NCBI GenBank assembly: GCA_963819695.1
Contig: CAWFXD010000002.1
Span: 1-64,000, forward strand
Direction of reading: 5' to 3'
From: DASZIT01 sp963819695
GTDB taxonomy: Bacteria; Actinomycetota; Acidimicrobiia; Acidimicrobiales; RAAP-2
DNA: 64,000 bases
Shown: positions 1-8,245 of the stretch, one piece after another
How positions within the stretch are numbered: the first letter of the stretch is position 1
How the letters are laid out: each line of letters starts with the position of its first letter
Program-made: the position numbers and the translations under genes
Notes under the pieces: generated by a model
Databases searched by the model: none
Seen by the model: only the letters and a program-made list of their open reading frames with translations
Told to the model about the DNA's origin: nothing

Positions 1-2
1 TT

Positions 3-335
3 TCTACGGTCTATCCCGGTGCCATTAAAGGTTGGCACCTTCATCGTGAGATGACGCTGAACTACGCGGTTCCCGTAGGCATGATCAAGCTTGTTTGTTA
101 CGACGACCGCTCGGAATCGCCCACCAGAGGCAACCTTGTCGAGTTGCATGTTGGGGAACTGAATTACGTTCTGGTGACCATCCCGCCACTCGTCTGGAAT
201 GGGTTCAAAGGTGAGGGAACGACCACGGCTCTTGTGGCAAATTGCTCGACAACCCATCACACTCCCGATGAAATCGAACGCCTTGATCCCTTCAGCGATC
301 GGATCCCTTACCAGTGGCCCCTTCGCCATGGCTGA
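3..335 (+). CDS. RmlC-like nucleotide-sugar epimerase, C-terminal part
   Basis: This is the 3' part of a cupin-fold sugar epimerase of the dTDP-4-dehydrorhamnose 3,5-epimerase (RmlC) type. The frame is open from base 3, and the first visible residues include PGAIKGWHLH, the conserved strand carrying the active-site histidine, followed by MTLNYAVP. The end, SDRIPYQW, is the usual RmlC-family tail. The 5' end lies outside the window. The enzyme would invert stereocentres on an NDP-4-keto-6-deoxysugar in the cytoplasm. Its stop overlaps the start of the cytidylyltransferase by 8 bases, so the two are almost certainly one operon. The exact substrate cannot be read from this fragment. Confidence 0.8.
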   Translation, partial: STVYPGAIKGWHLHREMTLNYAVPVGMIKLVCYDDRSESPTRGNLVELHVGELNYVLVTIPPLVWNGFKGEGTTTALVANCSTTHHTPDEIERLDPFSDRIPYQWPLRHG

Positions 336-1125
336 TTCGATTCCGACGATCATCCTCTGTGGCGGACGAGGGTCCCGCATAAGCGAATACAACCCCTCGA
401 TCCCAAAGCCGCTCGTCCCAATCGGGGACCGGCCCATCCTCTGGCACATAATGAAGATATACGCCACCTTCGGGCACACGGACTTTATCCTTGCCCTCGG
501 GTGGCTCGGGGAGGAGATCCGACGTTTCTTTCTCCAATACGAGGTACTCACCCGTGATTTCACGGTCAAGCTCGGATCCAAGACCGGCATCGAATTTCTG
601 CATGATCAGCCAGAATATGGGTGGGAAGTGACGTGCGTAGATACCGGTGTTGACTCGAACACCGGGACCCGGGTCCGGTTGGCCACGGCGCACCTGCGCC
701 CTGGACCGGTGATGGTCACCTACGGCGATGGGGTTGGTTCCGTTGACATTGGTGCACTACTTGCCTTTCACCGCAAAATGGGAAAGCTGGCGACAGTAAC
801 GGGTGTGCGGCCCCCAACTCGGTTCGGCGACCTAGTCGTCGACGACAAAGGGCTGGCTCGCGAGTTTATCGAGAAGCCGCAAACCAGCACTGGCATGATC
901 AATGGTGGGTTCATGGTTTTCGACCGCGAGGCCATTGACCGCTATATCCCTGACAACTCCGATTACATGCTTGAGCGAGAGCCTCTCAGTGGGTTGGCCT
1001 CCGACGGCGAACTTGCGGTCTTTCAGCATGACGGGTTTTGGCAACCGATGGACACCCCTCGGGAACGCATCCTGCTCGATGAGCTCTGGCGAAGCGGCAA
1101 GGCGCCGTGGCAAGTCTGGGAATGA
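328..1125 (+). CDS. rfbF: Glucose-1-phosphate cytidylyltransferase-like nucleotidyltransferase
   Basis: Nucleotidyltransferase that would make CDP-glucose from CTP and glucose 1-phosphate, the first step toward CDP-3,6-dideoxyhexoses and related sugars. The ATG at 328 gives 265 residues starting MADSIPTIILCGGRG, which places the nucleotide-binding loop LCGGRGSR within 20 residues of the start, as the family requires. An in-frame upstream extension from 199 would be read through the preceding gene and is rejected. Family marks are KPLVPIGDRPILWHIMKIY and, near the C-terminus, GFWQPMDTPRE followed by SGKAPW, both very close to RfbF. It overlaps the RmlC-like gene by 8 bases, so translational coupling is likely. 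CTP specificity is inferred from similarity. Confidence 0.83.
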   Translation: MADSIPTIILCGGRGSRISEYNPSIPKPLVPIGDRPILWHIMKIYATFGHTDFILALGWLGEEIRRFFLQYEVLTRDFTVKLGSKTGIEFLHDQPEYGWEVTCVDTGVDSNTGTRVRLATAHLRPGPVMVTYGDGVGSVDIGALLAFHRKMGKLATVTGVRPPTRFGDLVVDDKGLAREFIEKPQTSTGMINGGFMVFDREAIDRYIPDNSDYMLEREPLSGLASDGELAVFQHDGFWQPMDTPRERILLDELWRSGKAPWQVWE

Positions 1126-1355
1126 CCGAGGCGGCCGGCTGACTTCTCCCAGGAACACCGCTTAATTGTGACGACGACGTTTGCTGCGTTCACATCCCCA
1201 ACCTCAGGAACTATTGCGAAGCTGATGCTCACGCGGTGTTTGCTCTCGGCGTGAAGTTAGAGGAGGAGCTGAGCGGGCCATGGTCGAAACCGCTCGGTGC
1301 CCGGCGGACCGCGGCCACGACGTGACCAATGGTCTGCGGCGGCGTCACCGCCGCT

Positions 1356-2372
1356 TCACACCCACCCGTCACGCAGTTCGGAAGCATGGTCGAGGCAGAA
1401 TCGCACCGTTTCGTCTACGGCCTCCTGCAGTGTTGTCGAGAGGTGGATGCCGGCCGCGGTGAGGCGGCTCACATCGATCCGGTACGGGCCGGGGGGGTCG
1501 GACGGTGGGGGAGGCGCCCTGAGTTCGGGCTCCGGCTGCCCCGCCCGGATGAAGCTCTCCCCGATTATCCCAGCTAGCTGGCGCACGGTGACCGACTGCC
1601 CCGATCCCAGATTGTAGAGACCCGGCCGGAATGCGCGGCTACCTCCTGCGCCGGCCAGACTGCTCAAGGCCTCCACGACGTCGCGCAGAGCGACGAAATC
1701 GCGCCACTGCACCCCAGGCGTGCGCAGAGTCAGGCGTCCAGCCACCGCACCCTCTCGGCACAGCTCGTTGGCGACCAAGCTCCACCGCGAAACGTCGGCC
1801 CGGGCAGGCGCTCCGACACTGTTGGTCAGGCGCAAGACCATGGTGGGTACCCCGCTCTCCCGGAACACCTCCTCACAGGCCAGGCGGGCCACTGCATACG
1901 GGTGCACCGGACGTGCCAGCGTGTCCTCGCGGACGACGGCTCCCGGGGCCAATGCCTCGCCGTAGACGTGCACGGTCGAGACGTACACGACGCGGGCCAC
2001 TCCAGACGCAGCAACCCTTTCGGCCGCCTGCACAGTGCGAGCAATGGTGCCGTCCGGGTCAGCTGCCGCGGCGACCTCGTTGGCTCCGGCCAGATGCACG
2101 ACAACGTCGACCCCTGACACGACCGCCCCGGCCAATTCCGCGTCGTCCACGAGGTCGCCAACGACCTCCTCGATCCCGGCGCCGGCCCACGCCACCGGCC
2201 GGCGCACCAGTGCCCGAACCCTCACGCCGACGGTGGCCAGCTGTTCTACGAGGCGCTGCCCGATATAGCCGCCGGCCCCGGTCACCAAGATTGCCGGCGA
2301 AGTCCTGTCTCCAATGTCGCTTTGTACGGCGGTCATAACTGGCTCGTCGACGAACGCCGTCGGATTGTCCAA
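1356..2372 (-). CDS. NAD-dependent epimerase/dehydratase (extended SDR), atypical YxxxR
   Basis: An extended short-chain dehydrogenase of the GalE/RmlB superfamily, 338 residues. The Rossmann motif TGAGGYIGQR is at about residues 31-40 and VVHLAGANEV at 91-100. Ser132-Thr133 occupies the catalytic serine region. The active-site tetrad is unusual: Tyr159 is followed by A-V-A-Arg163, so the lysine normally found in YxxxK is an arginine. The substrate is probably an NDP-sugar, given the upstream nucleotide-sugar genes on the other strand. The start could equally be the internal ATG at 2336 (MTAVQSD). The arginine may weaken or change catalysis; the rest of the fold looks intact. Confidence 0.8.
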   Translation of the reverse strand: MDNPTAFVDEPVMTAVQSDIGDRTSPAILVTGAGGYIGQRLVEQLATVGVRVRALVRRPVAWAGAGIEEVVGDLVDDAELAGAVVSGVDVVVHLAGANEVAAAADPDGTIARTVQAAERVAASGVARVVYVSTVHVYGEALAPGAVVREDTLARPVHPYAVARLACEEVFRESGVPTMVLRLTNSVGAPARADVSRWSLVANELCREGAVAGRLTLRTPGVQWRDFVALRDVVEALSSLAGAGGSRAFRPGLYNLGSGQSVTVRQLAGIIGESFIRAGQPEPELRAPPPPSDPPGPYRIDVSRLTAAGIHLSTTLQEAVDETVRFCLDHASELRDGWV

Positions 2373-2881
2373 CCGCGGCTCTCAGTCGCGCCCACATCGA
2401 GACGATGATTCATCGATCCGTACCCCGTCGGTCTCTGTTCGCCGGCAGGGATCTCACTCCATCAAGGGTACCTTCTACCGTTGTGATGATCGTACGACGA
2501 AGCGTGATCAACTCAGTCGACCGAGAAGCACTCTGAATCGGCCCGGGAATCCCGGAAGCTCCTTCTCTTGAGAGAATGGAGCAACGTCAACGAATACCCG
2601 ATAGTGCCCGGGGGTGCGTGAGCGGGCCGTCACGATGGTCACCGCGCACTGGGACGAAATATCCGTCCGAATGGGCCCAACCCTGCAGTTCGCTCCCTCC
2701 ACCGACTACGCCCGAAAGAGCCGGCCACCGTGCGCCCTCCAGGTCAGACACGAGGAGCTCAGGCCCGAGATCAGCCGGGTCTTCGAGGACCACCGGCGTC
2801 CACGGCTCGACGGGGTCTCAGATCACTAGCAGGCTCCGGCCACTCCCGCCCCTCAAGAGTCCGCCTGAGGGGATGTGGTGC
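2373..2881. other. Non-coding gap of about 0.5 kb
   Basis: Between the start of the epimerase gene and the end of the sugar transferase gene, both on the minus strand. Short frames exist on both strands, but none has a recognisable domain or good start context. I see no convincing terminator, repeat or RNA. It presumably contains the promoter of the epimerase gene. Confidence 0.5.
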
Positions 2882-4426
2882 CTAGTAGGCGCCGAGCCCC
2901 TGGAGCATGGTCTTGGGTGTGTCCAGCATGATCTTCAAGTCCCACCAGAACGACCACGAGCTGACGTACAGGTGGTCGAGCTGATGGAGGTCTTCGGTGC
3001 TCAGGTCATTGCTCCCCGACACCTGCCAGAGACCGGTAATGCCCGGGCGCACGGCGAACCGGCTGGCCGCCCATCCGTTGAGATCCGCTGACTCATGGGG
3101 GACGAACGGGCGTGGGCCCACGAGCGACATGTCGCCCCTCAGCACGTTGATCAGCTGGGGCAGTTCATCGAGGCGGCTCTTGCGGAGCGTCTTTCCCACA
3201 CGGGTGATTCGCTGCACTTCGGTGTGCTTGAGTCGTACCGCGTGCAGAGGGCCGCTGGCTTTCGTGGCCACGGAACCGGTGGGCGCGGTATCGATCGTCT
3301 CGGCGATCTCGGTGTTGATCTCCGTCATGCTGCGGAACTTCAGCACGGTGAACTCCTTGCCACCGAGCCCCAAGCGAGTCTGGCGAAACAGGGCCTTGCC
3401 CGACGACGTCAACCTGATGGAGATCGCAGTGAGCGCCATGATCGGGGACAGCACGATGAGCGCCAACAGACTGGCGGCGACGTCGAATGAGCGTTTCAGA
3501 AAACGGTCCATCCCGCTGAGGTCCGGCCGCGCCACCTCTACCAGTGGCAACCCGCCCAGGTCGGCGAGCCGAGCTCGGAACGAAACCAACTCGAAGTACC
3601 GGGGGACGAAGGCGATGTGCACACTGTTCTGAACTTGCCGATAGATGTCCACGAACTTTTCCGAGTGGCAGCTGGGAAAGCCGACGATGACCTGCTGCAC
3701 GTTCAGGTCCCGGCAGATCGAAGGGAGCTCGTCGACCGTTCCCAGGGCACCGGGGTCGAGTTCCTCCTCGCCGACCACGTGACCGACGATCTCCACGCCG
3801 GGGCGCAGACCGAGATACGTGGTGATGCGGTCGGTCAGGGAACCCGAACCGACGATCAGCACCCGGGTGACTGTCAGGGTATGAAGCGAGGCCCGGAGGA
3901 TGACCCGGCCGAAGGAGATGAACATCACGGCCAACACCACCGCGACAACGTCTTGAGCCGCGACCGGCCGGAGGGTTCCGGCGACGGCATGGAGGTAGGT
4001 CCCAACCGCCAAGGTGACGACGCAACCGACGCTCACCGCGAAGAGGACATCCTTCAGCTCCTTGAAGGTGCTGGAGCCGAGTTGCCCCTGGTTGGTGCGG
4101 TAGGTGCCGCCGATGGCGATGGCCAGCACCACCGCGAAGGGAAAGAGGGCATTGGCACCGACGTTTCCCCAGAAGTGATGGATCGAGTTCGTCGGTACCC
4201 GGGAATAGGTGGCGAGGAACGGCAGGGCGACCACCAGGGCCAGGCAGGTGCTCAGGAAGTCGACACCCACCCGGGCGGCGGCGTAGCGGCTGTCCGAGAT
4301 GGTGCGCCGGGCCCGGCCGGAGGTGGGAGCGGCCTGATCCCGGAGGAGCTGGAGGGAATCCAGCTCGCGACCGGGGGTGCCCACGAATGCGGAAACCGTT
4401 GGTGTTTCCAGCTCAGATGTCGACAC
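2882..4426 (-). CDS. Exopolysaccharide polyprenyl glycosylphosphotransferase (WbaP/CpsE type)
   Basis: Transfers a sugar 1-phosphate from an NDP-sugar to undecaprenyl phosphate, starting a lipid-linked surface glycan at the inner face of the membrane. 514 residues from a GTG at 4426 preceded by a GGAGGGG ribosome-binding site. A longer frame to 4807 runs antisense into the sortase gene and is rejected. Order: short cytoplasmic lead, about four membrane segments, a Rossmann-like CoA-binding-fold domain, a further membrane hairpin beginning KRSFDVAASLLALIVLSP, then the catalytic bacterial sugar transferase domain with FRQTRLG, VLKFRSM and RLDELPQL-NVLRGDMSLVGPRP. All catalytic motifs are present. 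It is divergent from the sortase gene. Confidence 0.92.
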   Translation of the reverse strand: MSTSELETPTVSAFVGTPGRELDSLQLLRDQAAPTSGRARRTISDSRYAAARVGVDFLSTCLALVVALPFLATYSRVPTNSIHHFWGNVGANALFPFAVVLAIAIGGTYRTNQGQLGSSTFKELKDVLFAVSVGCVVTLAVGTYLHAVAGTLRPVAAQDVVAVVLAVMFISFGRVILRASLHTLTVTRVLIVGSGSLTDRITTYLGLRPGVEIVGHVVGEEELDPGALGTVDELPSICRDLNVQQVIVGFPSCHSEKFVDIYRQVQNSVHIAFVPRYFELVSFRARLADLGGLPLVEVARPDLSGMDRFLKRSFDVAASLLALIVLSPIMALTAISIRLTSSGKALFRQTRLGLGGKEFTVLKFRSMTEINTEIAETIDTAPTGSVATKASGPLHAVRLKHTEVQRITRVGKTLRKSRLDELPQLINVLRGDMSLVGPRPFVPHESADLNGWAASRFAVRPGITGLWQVSGSNDLSTEDLHQLDHLYVSSWSFWWDLKIMLDTPKTMLQGLGAY

Positions 4427-4633
4427 CGGCCCCTCCCTGCGTTGGCGAGGGGAGGAGAAATGCCAATGCCCCGAATGGAACTGCCATGCCCGACACCCCT
4501 GTTTGAAGAACGCGTACCAGTCGTTTATCGAAACGTGCCCCGGGCGCCGACCTTGCGGTTTTTCTTTCCCGGTTCCAGGCCTGGGCCGGCGATTGGCGGC
4601 CAGGCACGCCCGGGGATGCCGGATTCGGCGGGT

Positions 4634-4648
4634 TACGCTGCGCCGGTG
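4634..4648 (+). promoter_or_regulatory. Leaderless -10 box of the sortase gene
   Basis: TACGCT at 4634-4639 lies 6 bases before GTG 4646. A transcript starting 6-7 bases after the box would begin at the start codon. This supports GTG 4646 over the in-frame ATG at 4616. Confidence 0.55.
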
Positions 4649-5536
4649 AGCGTTCGGACGATCCTCCGGGGGGTGGGAAAAGCCCTGATCGGAGCGGGTG
4701 TCATCGTGCTCCTGTTCGTCGCCTACGAGCTGTGGGGCACCGGTCTCATCGCCCAGGGCCACCAAAACGCCCTCCGGCAGCAATTCGACCAGGACCTCCG
4801 GGCCCACCAGGTGCCGGTCCCGACCCCGGGGCTGGTCTCCCCGCTTTCGACCCCCACGACGGTACCCCTGTCACCAGTCCAGACGCCGGTGGCCCCGCCC
4901 TCCGATGGCCAGCCGATCGGGATCATCGACATCCCCAAGATCGGTATCAACTTCGTGGTGGTGGAGGGCACCAGCGAGGCCGACCTGGAGCGGGGCCCCG
5001 GCCACTATGTGGGGACCTCGCTGCCCGGCAACCCGGGAAACGCCGCCATCGCCGGCCACCGGACCACCTACCTCAAGCCGTTCTACAACCTCGACCGGTT
5101 GGCTCCCGGCGATCCGATCTACATCACCACCACCCAGGGACGATTCCAGTACAACGTGGTGGGCACTCTGGTGGTGAGCCCCGACGATGTCGCCGTCCTG
5201 AAGCCGACCCCCACCCCGACCCTGACCCTGACCACCTGCAATCCACGTTTCAGTGCCTCGACCCGCATGGTGGTCCAGGCCGCCCTGGTGACGCCGGCGG
5301 CGGCGGCCGTGCCCACCACCGGAAAGCCCCCGCCTACGTCGTTGGACGCCGGACGGGGAGGATGGCTGGGCGCGCTGCTGTGGGGCCTCGCCTGTGCCGC
5401 GTTGGGCATCGTCACCTGGCTGGCATGGAGGAAATGGCGCAAGTGGTGGGTGCTGGTCATGGGTGGCGCCGGACTGCTGGTCCTGCTGTTCTTCTTCTTC
5501 GGGGCGGTGAACCCGCTACTCCCGCAGGGCTACTGA
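4646..5536 (+). CDS. Class E sortase
   Basis: A membrane-anchored cysteine transpeptidase that attaches LPXTG-like (often LAXTG) proteins to the cell wall. From GTG 4646 it has 296 residues: an N-terminal signal anchor (ILRGVGKALIGAGVIVLLFV), a proline/threonine-rich linker, the sortase barrel with IGIIDIPKIG, the catalytic histidine in AIAGHRTTY, the cysteine in TLTTCNP and the arginine in RFSASTRMVV. The TLTTC-NPRFS signature is that of class E. After the barrel are two further hydrophobic segments (about residues 235-290), a tail seen in some actinobacterial sortases. No substrate with a clear sorting signal is seen next to it. The last 7 bases overlap the convergent phosphatase gene. Confidence 0.93.
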   Translation: MSVRTILRGVGKALIGAGVIVLLFVAYELWGTGLIAQGHQNALRQQFDQDLRAHQVPVPTPGLVSPLSTPTTVPLSPVQTPVAPPSDGQPIGIIDIPKIGINFVVVEGTSEADLERGPGHYVGTSLPGNPGNAAIAGHRTTYLKPFYNLDRLAPGDPIYITTTQGRFQYNVVGTLVVSPDDVAVLKPTPTPTLTLTTCNPRFSASTRMVVQAALVTPAAAAVPTTGKPPPTSLDAGRGGWLGALLWGLACAALGIVTWLAWRKWRKWWVLVMGGAGLLVLLFFFFGAVNPLLPQGY

Positions 5537-6099
5537 CCTTCGCGGTCGGGGAGTCCCGGCCAGGCCAACCGGACCAGTTCGCCGACCAGGCTGGCGATCG
5601 TCTCGGCCGCCACCCGGTAGTCGCGCATGGAGCCGCCGAACGGGTCGGCGATGTCGTCTCTTTTCGACTTGCCCTGGAGGTCCACCATCCGCCGCCCGTG
5701 ATTGACGAAGACGAGCCAATCCTCGAGTGACTGGCCTTCATCCCGAGGTCTCATCATCTGCCCCCGCCGAACCAGCTCGCGGAGGGTGAAGGTGCGGGTC
5801 CAGGCGGTCGGATCCATCATCACCACTTCCCGGACGTGCATTCTGGTCATGCCGAGGACCAGGGTCGCGTCCCCGATGTCGTCGGGGGTCAGGAGCCGGC
5901 CACGATGGTCGGCCAGGTCGATGCCGAGGTCGTTGCCGGTGGCGATCACCTCGGGGGGCGACGGCACCTTGAGGTCGAGGATGCCCGCCGAGTCCACCCT
6001 GGGGGCCGGATCCGCCGACGCCAGCCGAGCCGCCAGCAGCCCGGCGGCAATGGGCGACCGACAGATATTTCCAGTGCAAACAAAGAGGACGGTGGTCAT
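5530..6099 (-). CDS. Low-molecular-weight protein tyrosine phosphatase
   Basis: Cytoplasmic LMW-PTP/arsenate-reductase-fold phosphatase of 189 residues. The P-loop CX5R is complete: Cys8-TGNIC-Arg14-Ser in VLFVCTGNICRSP. The general acid is probably the Asp of ADPFGGS near residue 154. In exopolysaccharide loci such enzymes (Wzb, CpsB-like) dephosphorylate the tyrosine kinase that controls chain length; no such kinase is seen in this window, so the target is unknown. It lies in the same neighbourhood as the sugar transferase, though the sortase on the other strand separates them. The gene converges on the sortase with a 7-base overlap. Confidence 0.9.
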   Translation of the reverse strand: MTTVLFVCTGNICRSPIAAGLLAARLASADPAPRVDSAGILDLKVPSPPEVIATGNDLGIDLADHRGRLLTPDDIGDATLVLGMTRMHVREVVMMDPTAWTRTFTLRELVRRGQMMRPRDEGQSLEDWLVFVNHGRRMVDLQGKSKRDDIADPFGGSMRDYRVAAETIASLVGELVRLAWPGLPDREGQ

Positions 6100-6174
6100 C
6101 TCATCCTCGTCGGTTGAGGTGGCTGAGGGCCACCCATGTCCGGGAACACGGTGCCTCCGGACGCATGTCGACCC

Positions 6175-6573
6175 TCAGCCGAGGATCTTCGCCTTCTGGG
6201 CATCGAACTCCTCGTCGGTGATCACGCCCTTCGATTTCAGGTCGGCCAGCTTGGCCAGCTCGTCGGCGCGGCTGGGAGCCGAAGTGCCGGCCGCCCTGCG
6301 CACGTACTCATCGAAGGCCTTGTGTTGCTGGGCGATCTGGCGCTCGGCCCGCTCGTGCATGCTGCCGCCGCGGGCGAGGAGGTAGATGAGCACTCCGAGG
6401 AGCGGAAAGATGATGACGAAAATAACCCATGCCGCCTTGGCCGGACCGCCCATGTCGTGGCTGCGGAAGATGTCGCTGAAGACCACCACCAGAAGCCAGA
6501 TCCACACGAAGAACATGAAGAACTCCAACATCGTCCAGAAGATGTCGAGCAGCGGATAGGTGGTGGAGATCAT
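6175..6573 (-). CDS. PLDc_N / SHOCT domain membrane protein
   Basis: 132 residues. The first 70 hold two transmembrane helices (FFMFFVWIWLLVVVF and AAWVIFVIIFPLLGVLIYLL) in the pattern of the phospholipase D-like N-terminal membrane module. The C-terminal 28 residues form a SHOCT domain: DELAKLADLKSKGVITDEEF then AQKAKIL, a short helical element common at the ends of membrane proteins and thought to promote oligomerisation. Such two-part proteins are widespread in actinobacteria and have no established function. The start ATG 6573 is clear because the hydrophobic segment begins soon after it. It is probably a monocistronic gene. Confidence 0.85.
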   Translation of the reverse strand: MISTTYPLLDIFWTMLEFFMFFVWIWLLVVVFSDIFRSHDMGGPAKAAWVIFVIIFPLLGVLIYLLARGGSMHERAERQIAQQHKAFDEYVRRAAGTSAPSRADELAKLADLKSKGVITDEEFDAQKAKILG

Positions 6574-6886
6574 GTTCGTTGTTCCTCCGTTCGGGCGCCA
6601 TCTCCGTCGGCTGATGGCGTGACCGACCCCATGGTGAAGGCCTTCCGGAGCAGGTCAGATGGGCGCTGAGGCTCGGAGTCGGCCGATCCGCGTCACCGTA
6701 CCATGCAGGTACGCGGTACTCCCGATTGCCCAGGAATGAGAGGGCGAGCCTTGGAAAGTCGTTGATGTGAGGATTTGGCCCGCGCCCGGCTTCGCGGCAC
6801 GTTGGGGGAACTCCCTCGGGGCTACACCGGGGACCACCATCGTGGGCAGCTTTGCCCGGCGCCTGATCGCCTACACTGGCCCGCCT
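6574..6886. other. Non-coding gap before the tRNA gene
   Basis: About 0.3 kb between the SHOCT gene start and the tRNA gene. No frame here has family features. It should hold promoters for both flanking genes; I cannot place them with confidence. Confidence 0.45.
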
Positions 6887-6975
6887 GGAGAGGTGCGAGA
6901 GCGGCCGAATCGGACTCACTGCTAATGAGTTGACCTGGGTAACTGGGTCCGAGGGTTCAAATCCCTCCCTCTCCG
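6887..6975 (+). tRNA. tRNA-Ser (anticodon GCT)
   Basis: A class II tRNA of 89 bases. The acceptor stem pairs GGAGAGG (6887-6893) with CCTCTCC (6968-6974), with G6975 as discriminator. The anticodon arm is ACTCA-CTGCTAA-TGAGT, with GCT at 6921-6923. A long variable arm (GACCT...GGGTC) follows, and the T arm is GAGGG-TTCAAAT-CCCTC. The anticodon and long variable arm give serine, reading AGC/AGU codons. The CCA tail is not encoded. Confidence 0.96.
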
Positions 6976-7240
6976 CTTGTCAGGTCTTCACGTTTCGACC
7001 GCCATCCGAGTAGGGGTGGTCGGACATGTCGAATAAAACCTGGCGGCACCGACATAACCTGTGACTGGCGACGCGTTGGCTGGCGCGTCCGCAAGATCGT
7101 CTGCCGAACCTTCGCCCATGCGTCGTGCATGGATGCTGCCCATGCCTCCCTCCAGTCGGGCGGAGGGATGCGCATGATCCGGGGTCGTGCGAATCGATGG
7201 GTGACAATGACAGCAATTCGGGAGCCGCTAGGTTCTTCCC

Positions 7241-8176
7241 ATGATCGGCCCCAGAGACGTCACGGCTGGCCCACGGTGGTCGCCTGTGTGTTGGTTGCCA
7301 TCGGGATCTGCGCCTGCAGTTCGTCGGCTCCGCAGGCGGCGACGAAGGACAACGGCAGGTCCAGGGGCTGCGACGAACGACTATTACGTGTCGTTGGGCG
7401 ACTCCTACGCGGCCGGCTGGGAAGCGACTGGTCCCGGCGGCGTCGGGCAGACAACCACCCATGGATATGCCTACCAGGTTCCCCAACTGGCTGTTGCCCT
7501 CGGCTACCACCTCACGGTGGTGAACTTCGGGTGTGGCGGGGCCACCACTGCTTCTATCTTGAAAAGCCGCGGTTGCCCGATTCTGGGACCGGGAGCTCCG
7601 AGCTATCCGAACCAGTCGCAAGCCGCGGCGGCCGAGGCGTTTCTCACCAAACACCAGGGGAAGATCGGTCTGATCACCGTCTCGATCGGAGGGAACGACC
7701 TCATCATCGATTGCCTCGCCAGCCGGGACCCGGTCGGCTGTGTGGTTCAGGCTGCCGCCTCGATCACCGTCAACCTCCCCATCCTCCTTCACGGCTTGCG
7801 CGCCGCCGCCGGTCCGGACGTACCCATCATCGGGCTCACCTACCCGGATTTCGTCCTCGGCGATTACCTATCCGCCGACTCGCCGACCCGGGCATTGGCA
7901 GTTCCGTCGGTGAGCTCGTTCATGGACGTCTTCAATCCGGCGCTGCAGAAGCAGTACGAGGCGGCTGGTGCCACCTTCGTGGACGTGACCGCCGGCACCG
8001 GTGCCTATGTACCGTTCGACCAGACCACAACTCTCAGCCCGTATGGTGCCGTCCCGATTGCGGTGGCTCGAGTCTGTCACCTCACGTTTTTCTGTCAGTA
8101 CGGCGACGTCCACACGACCACGGCCGGCTACACCCAGATTGCCGGGCTCATTGTTTCCACGCTTCCGAAGAAGTGA
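7241..8176 (+). CDS. SGNH/GDSL-type hydrolase lipoprotein (N-terminal frameshift)
   Basis: A secreted serine esterase of the SGNH family. Block I is VSLGDSYAAG, block III is SIGGNDL and block V is GDVHTTTAGY (Asp-x-His), so the triad is complete. It resembles actinobacterial GDSL lipases. The catalytic part is in the frame of 7241, but a textbook lipoprotein signal (RPQRRHG, then WPTVVACVLVAIGICA, then lipobox Cys-SSS) lies in another frame at about 7250-7345. The arginine-rich N-terminus predicted in the catalytic frame is therefore an artefact. A one-base shift near 7345-7375 joins the two parts. The true start may be ATG 7207 or ATG 7241; the latter has a TAGGTT box 6 bases upstream but would need a second shift. 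Confidence 0.8.
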   Translation: MIGPRDVTAGPRWSPVCWLPSGSAPAVRRLRRRRRRTTAGPGAATNDYYVSLGDSYAAGWEATGPGGVGQTTTHGYAYQVPQLAVALGYHLTVVNFGCGGATTASILKSRGCPILGPGAPSYPNQSQAAAAEAFLTKHQGKIGLITVSIGGNDLIIDCLASRDPVGCVVQAAASITVNLPILLHGLRAAAGPDVPIIGLTYPDFVLGDYLSADSPTRALAVPSVSSFMDVFNPALQKQYEAAGATFVDVTAGTGAYVPFDQTTTLSPYGAVPIAVARVCHLTFFCQYGDVHTTTAGYTQIAGLIVSTLPKK

Positions 8177-8210
8177 CAGACGGGGCATCCCCGTTCTGCC
8201 GGCCACGCGA

Positions 8211-8245
8211 ACCTAGTGGGGATACCTAGTGGTAATATAGTGGGT
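8211..8245 (+). promoter_or_regulatory. Tandem 13-base repeats and -10 box of the AbiE-like pair
   Basis: ACCTAGTGGGGAT (8211-8223) is followed at once by ACCTAGTGGTAAT (8224-8236), 11 of 13 identical; a third TAGTGG follows at 8238-8243. TAATAT (8233-8238) is a good -10 box 7 bases before ATG 8246. Repeats overlapping a leaderless promoter suggest an autoregulatory operator, which is inference. Confidence 0.45.

Noticed and set aside
3617..4645. In-frame upstream extension of the sortase gene of about 340 codons
   Set aside because: It is antisense to the sugar transferase gene and lacks family features; a promoter-like TACGCT box and the signal anchor place the start at 4646.
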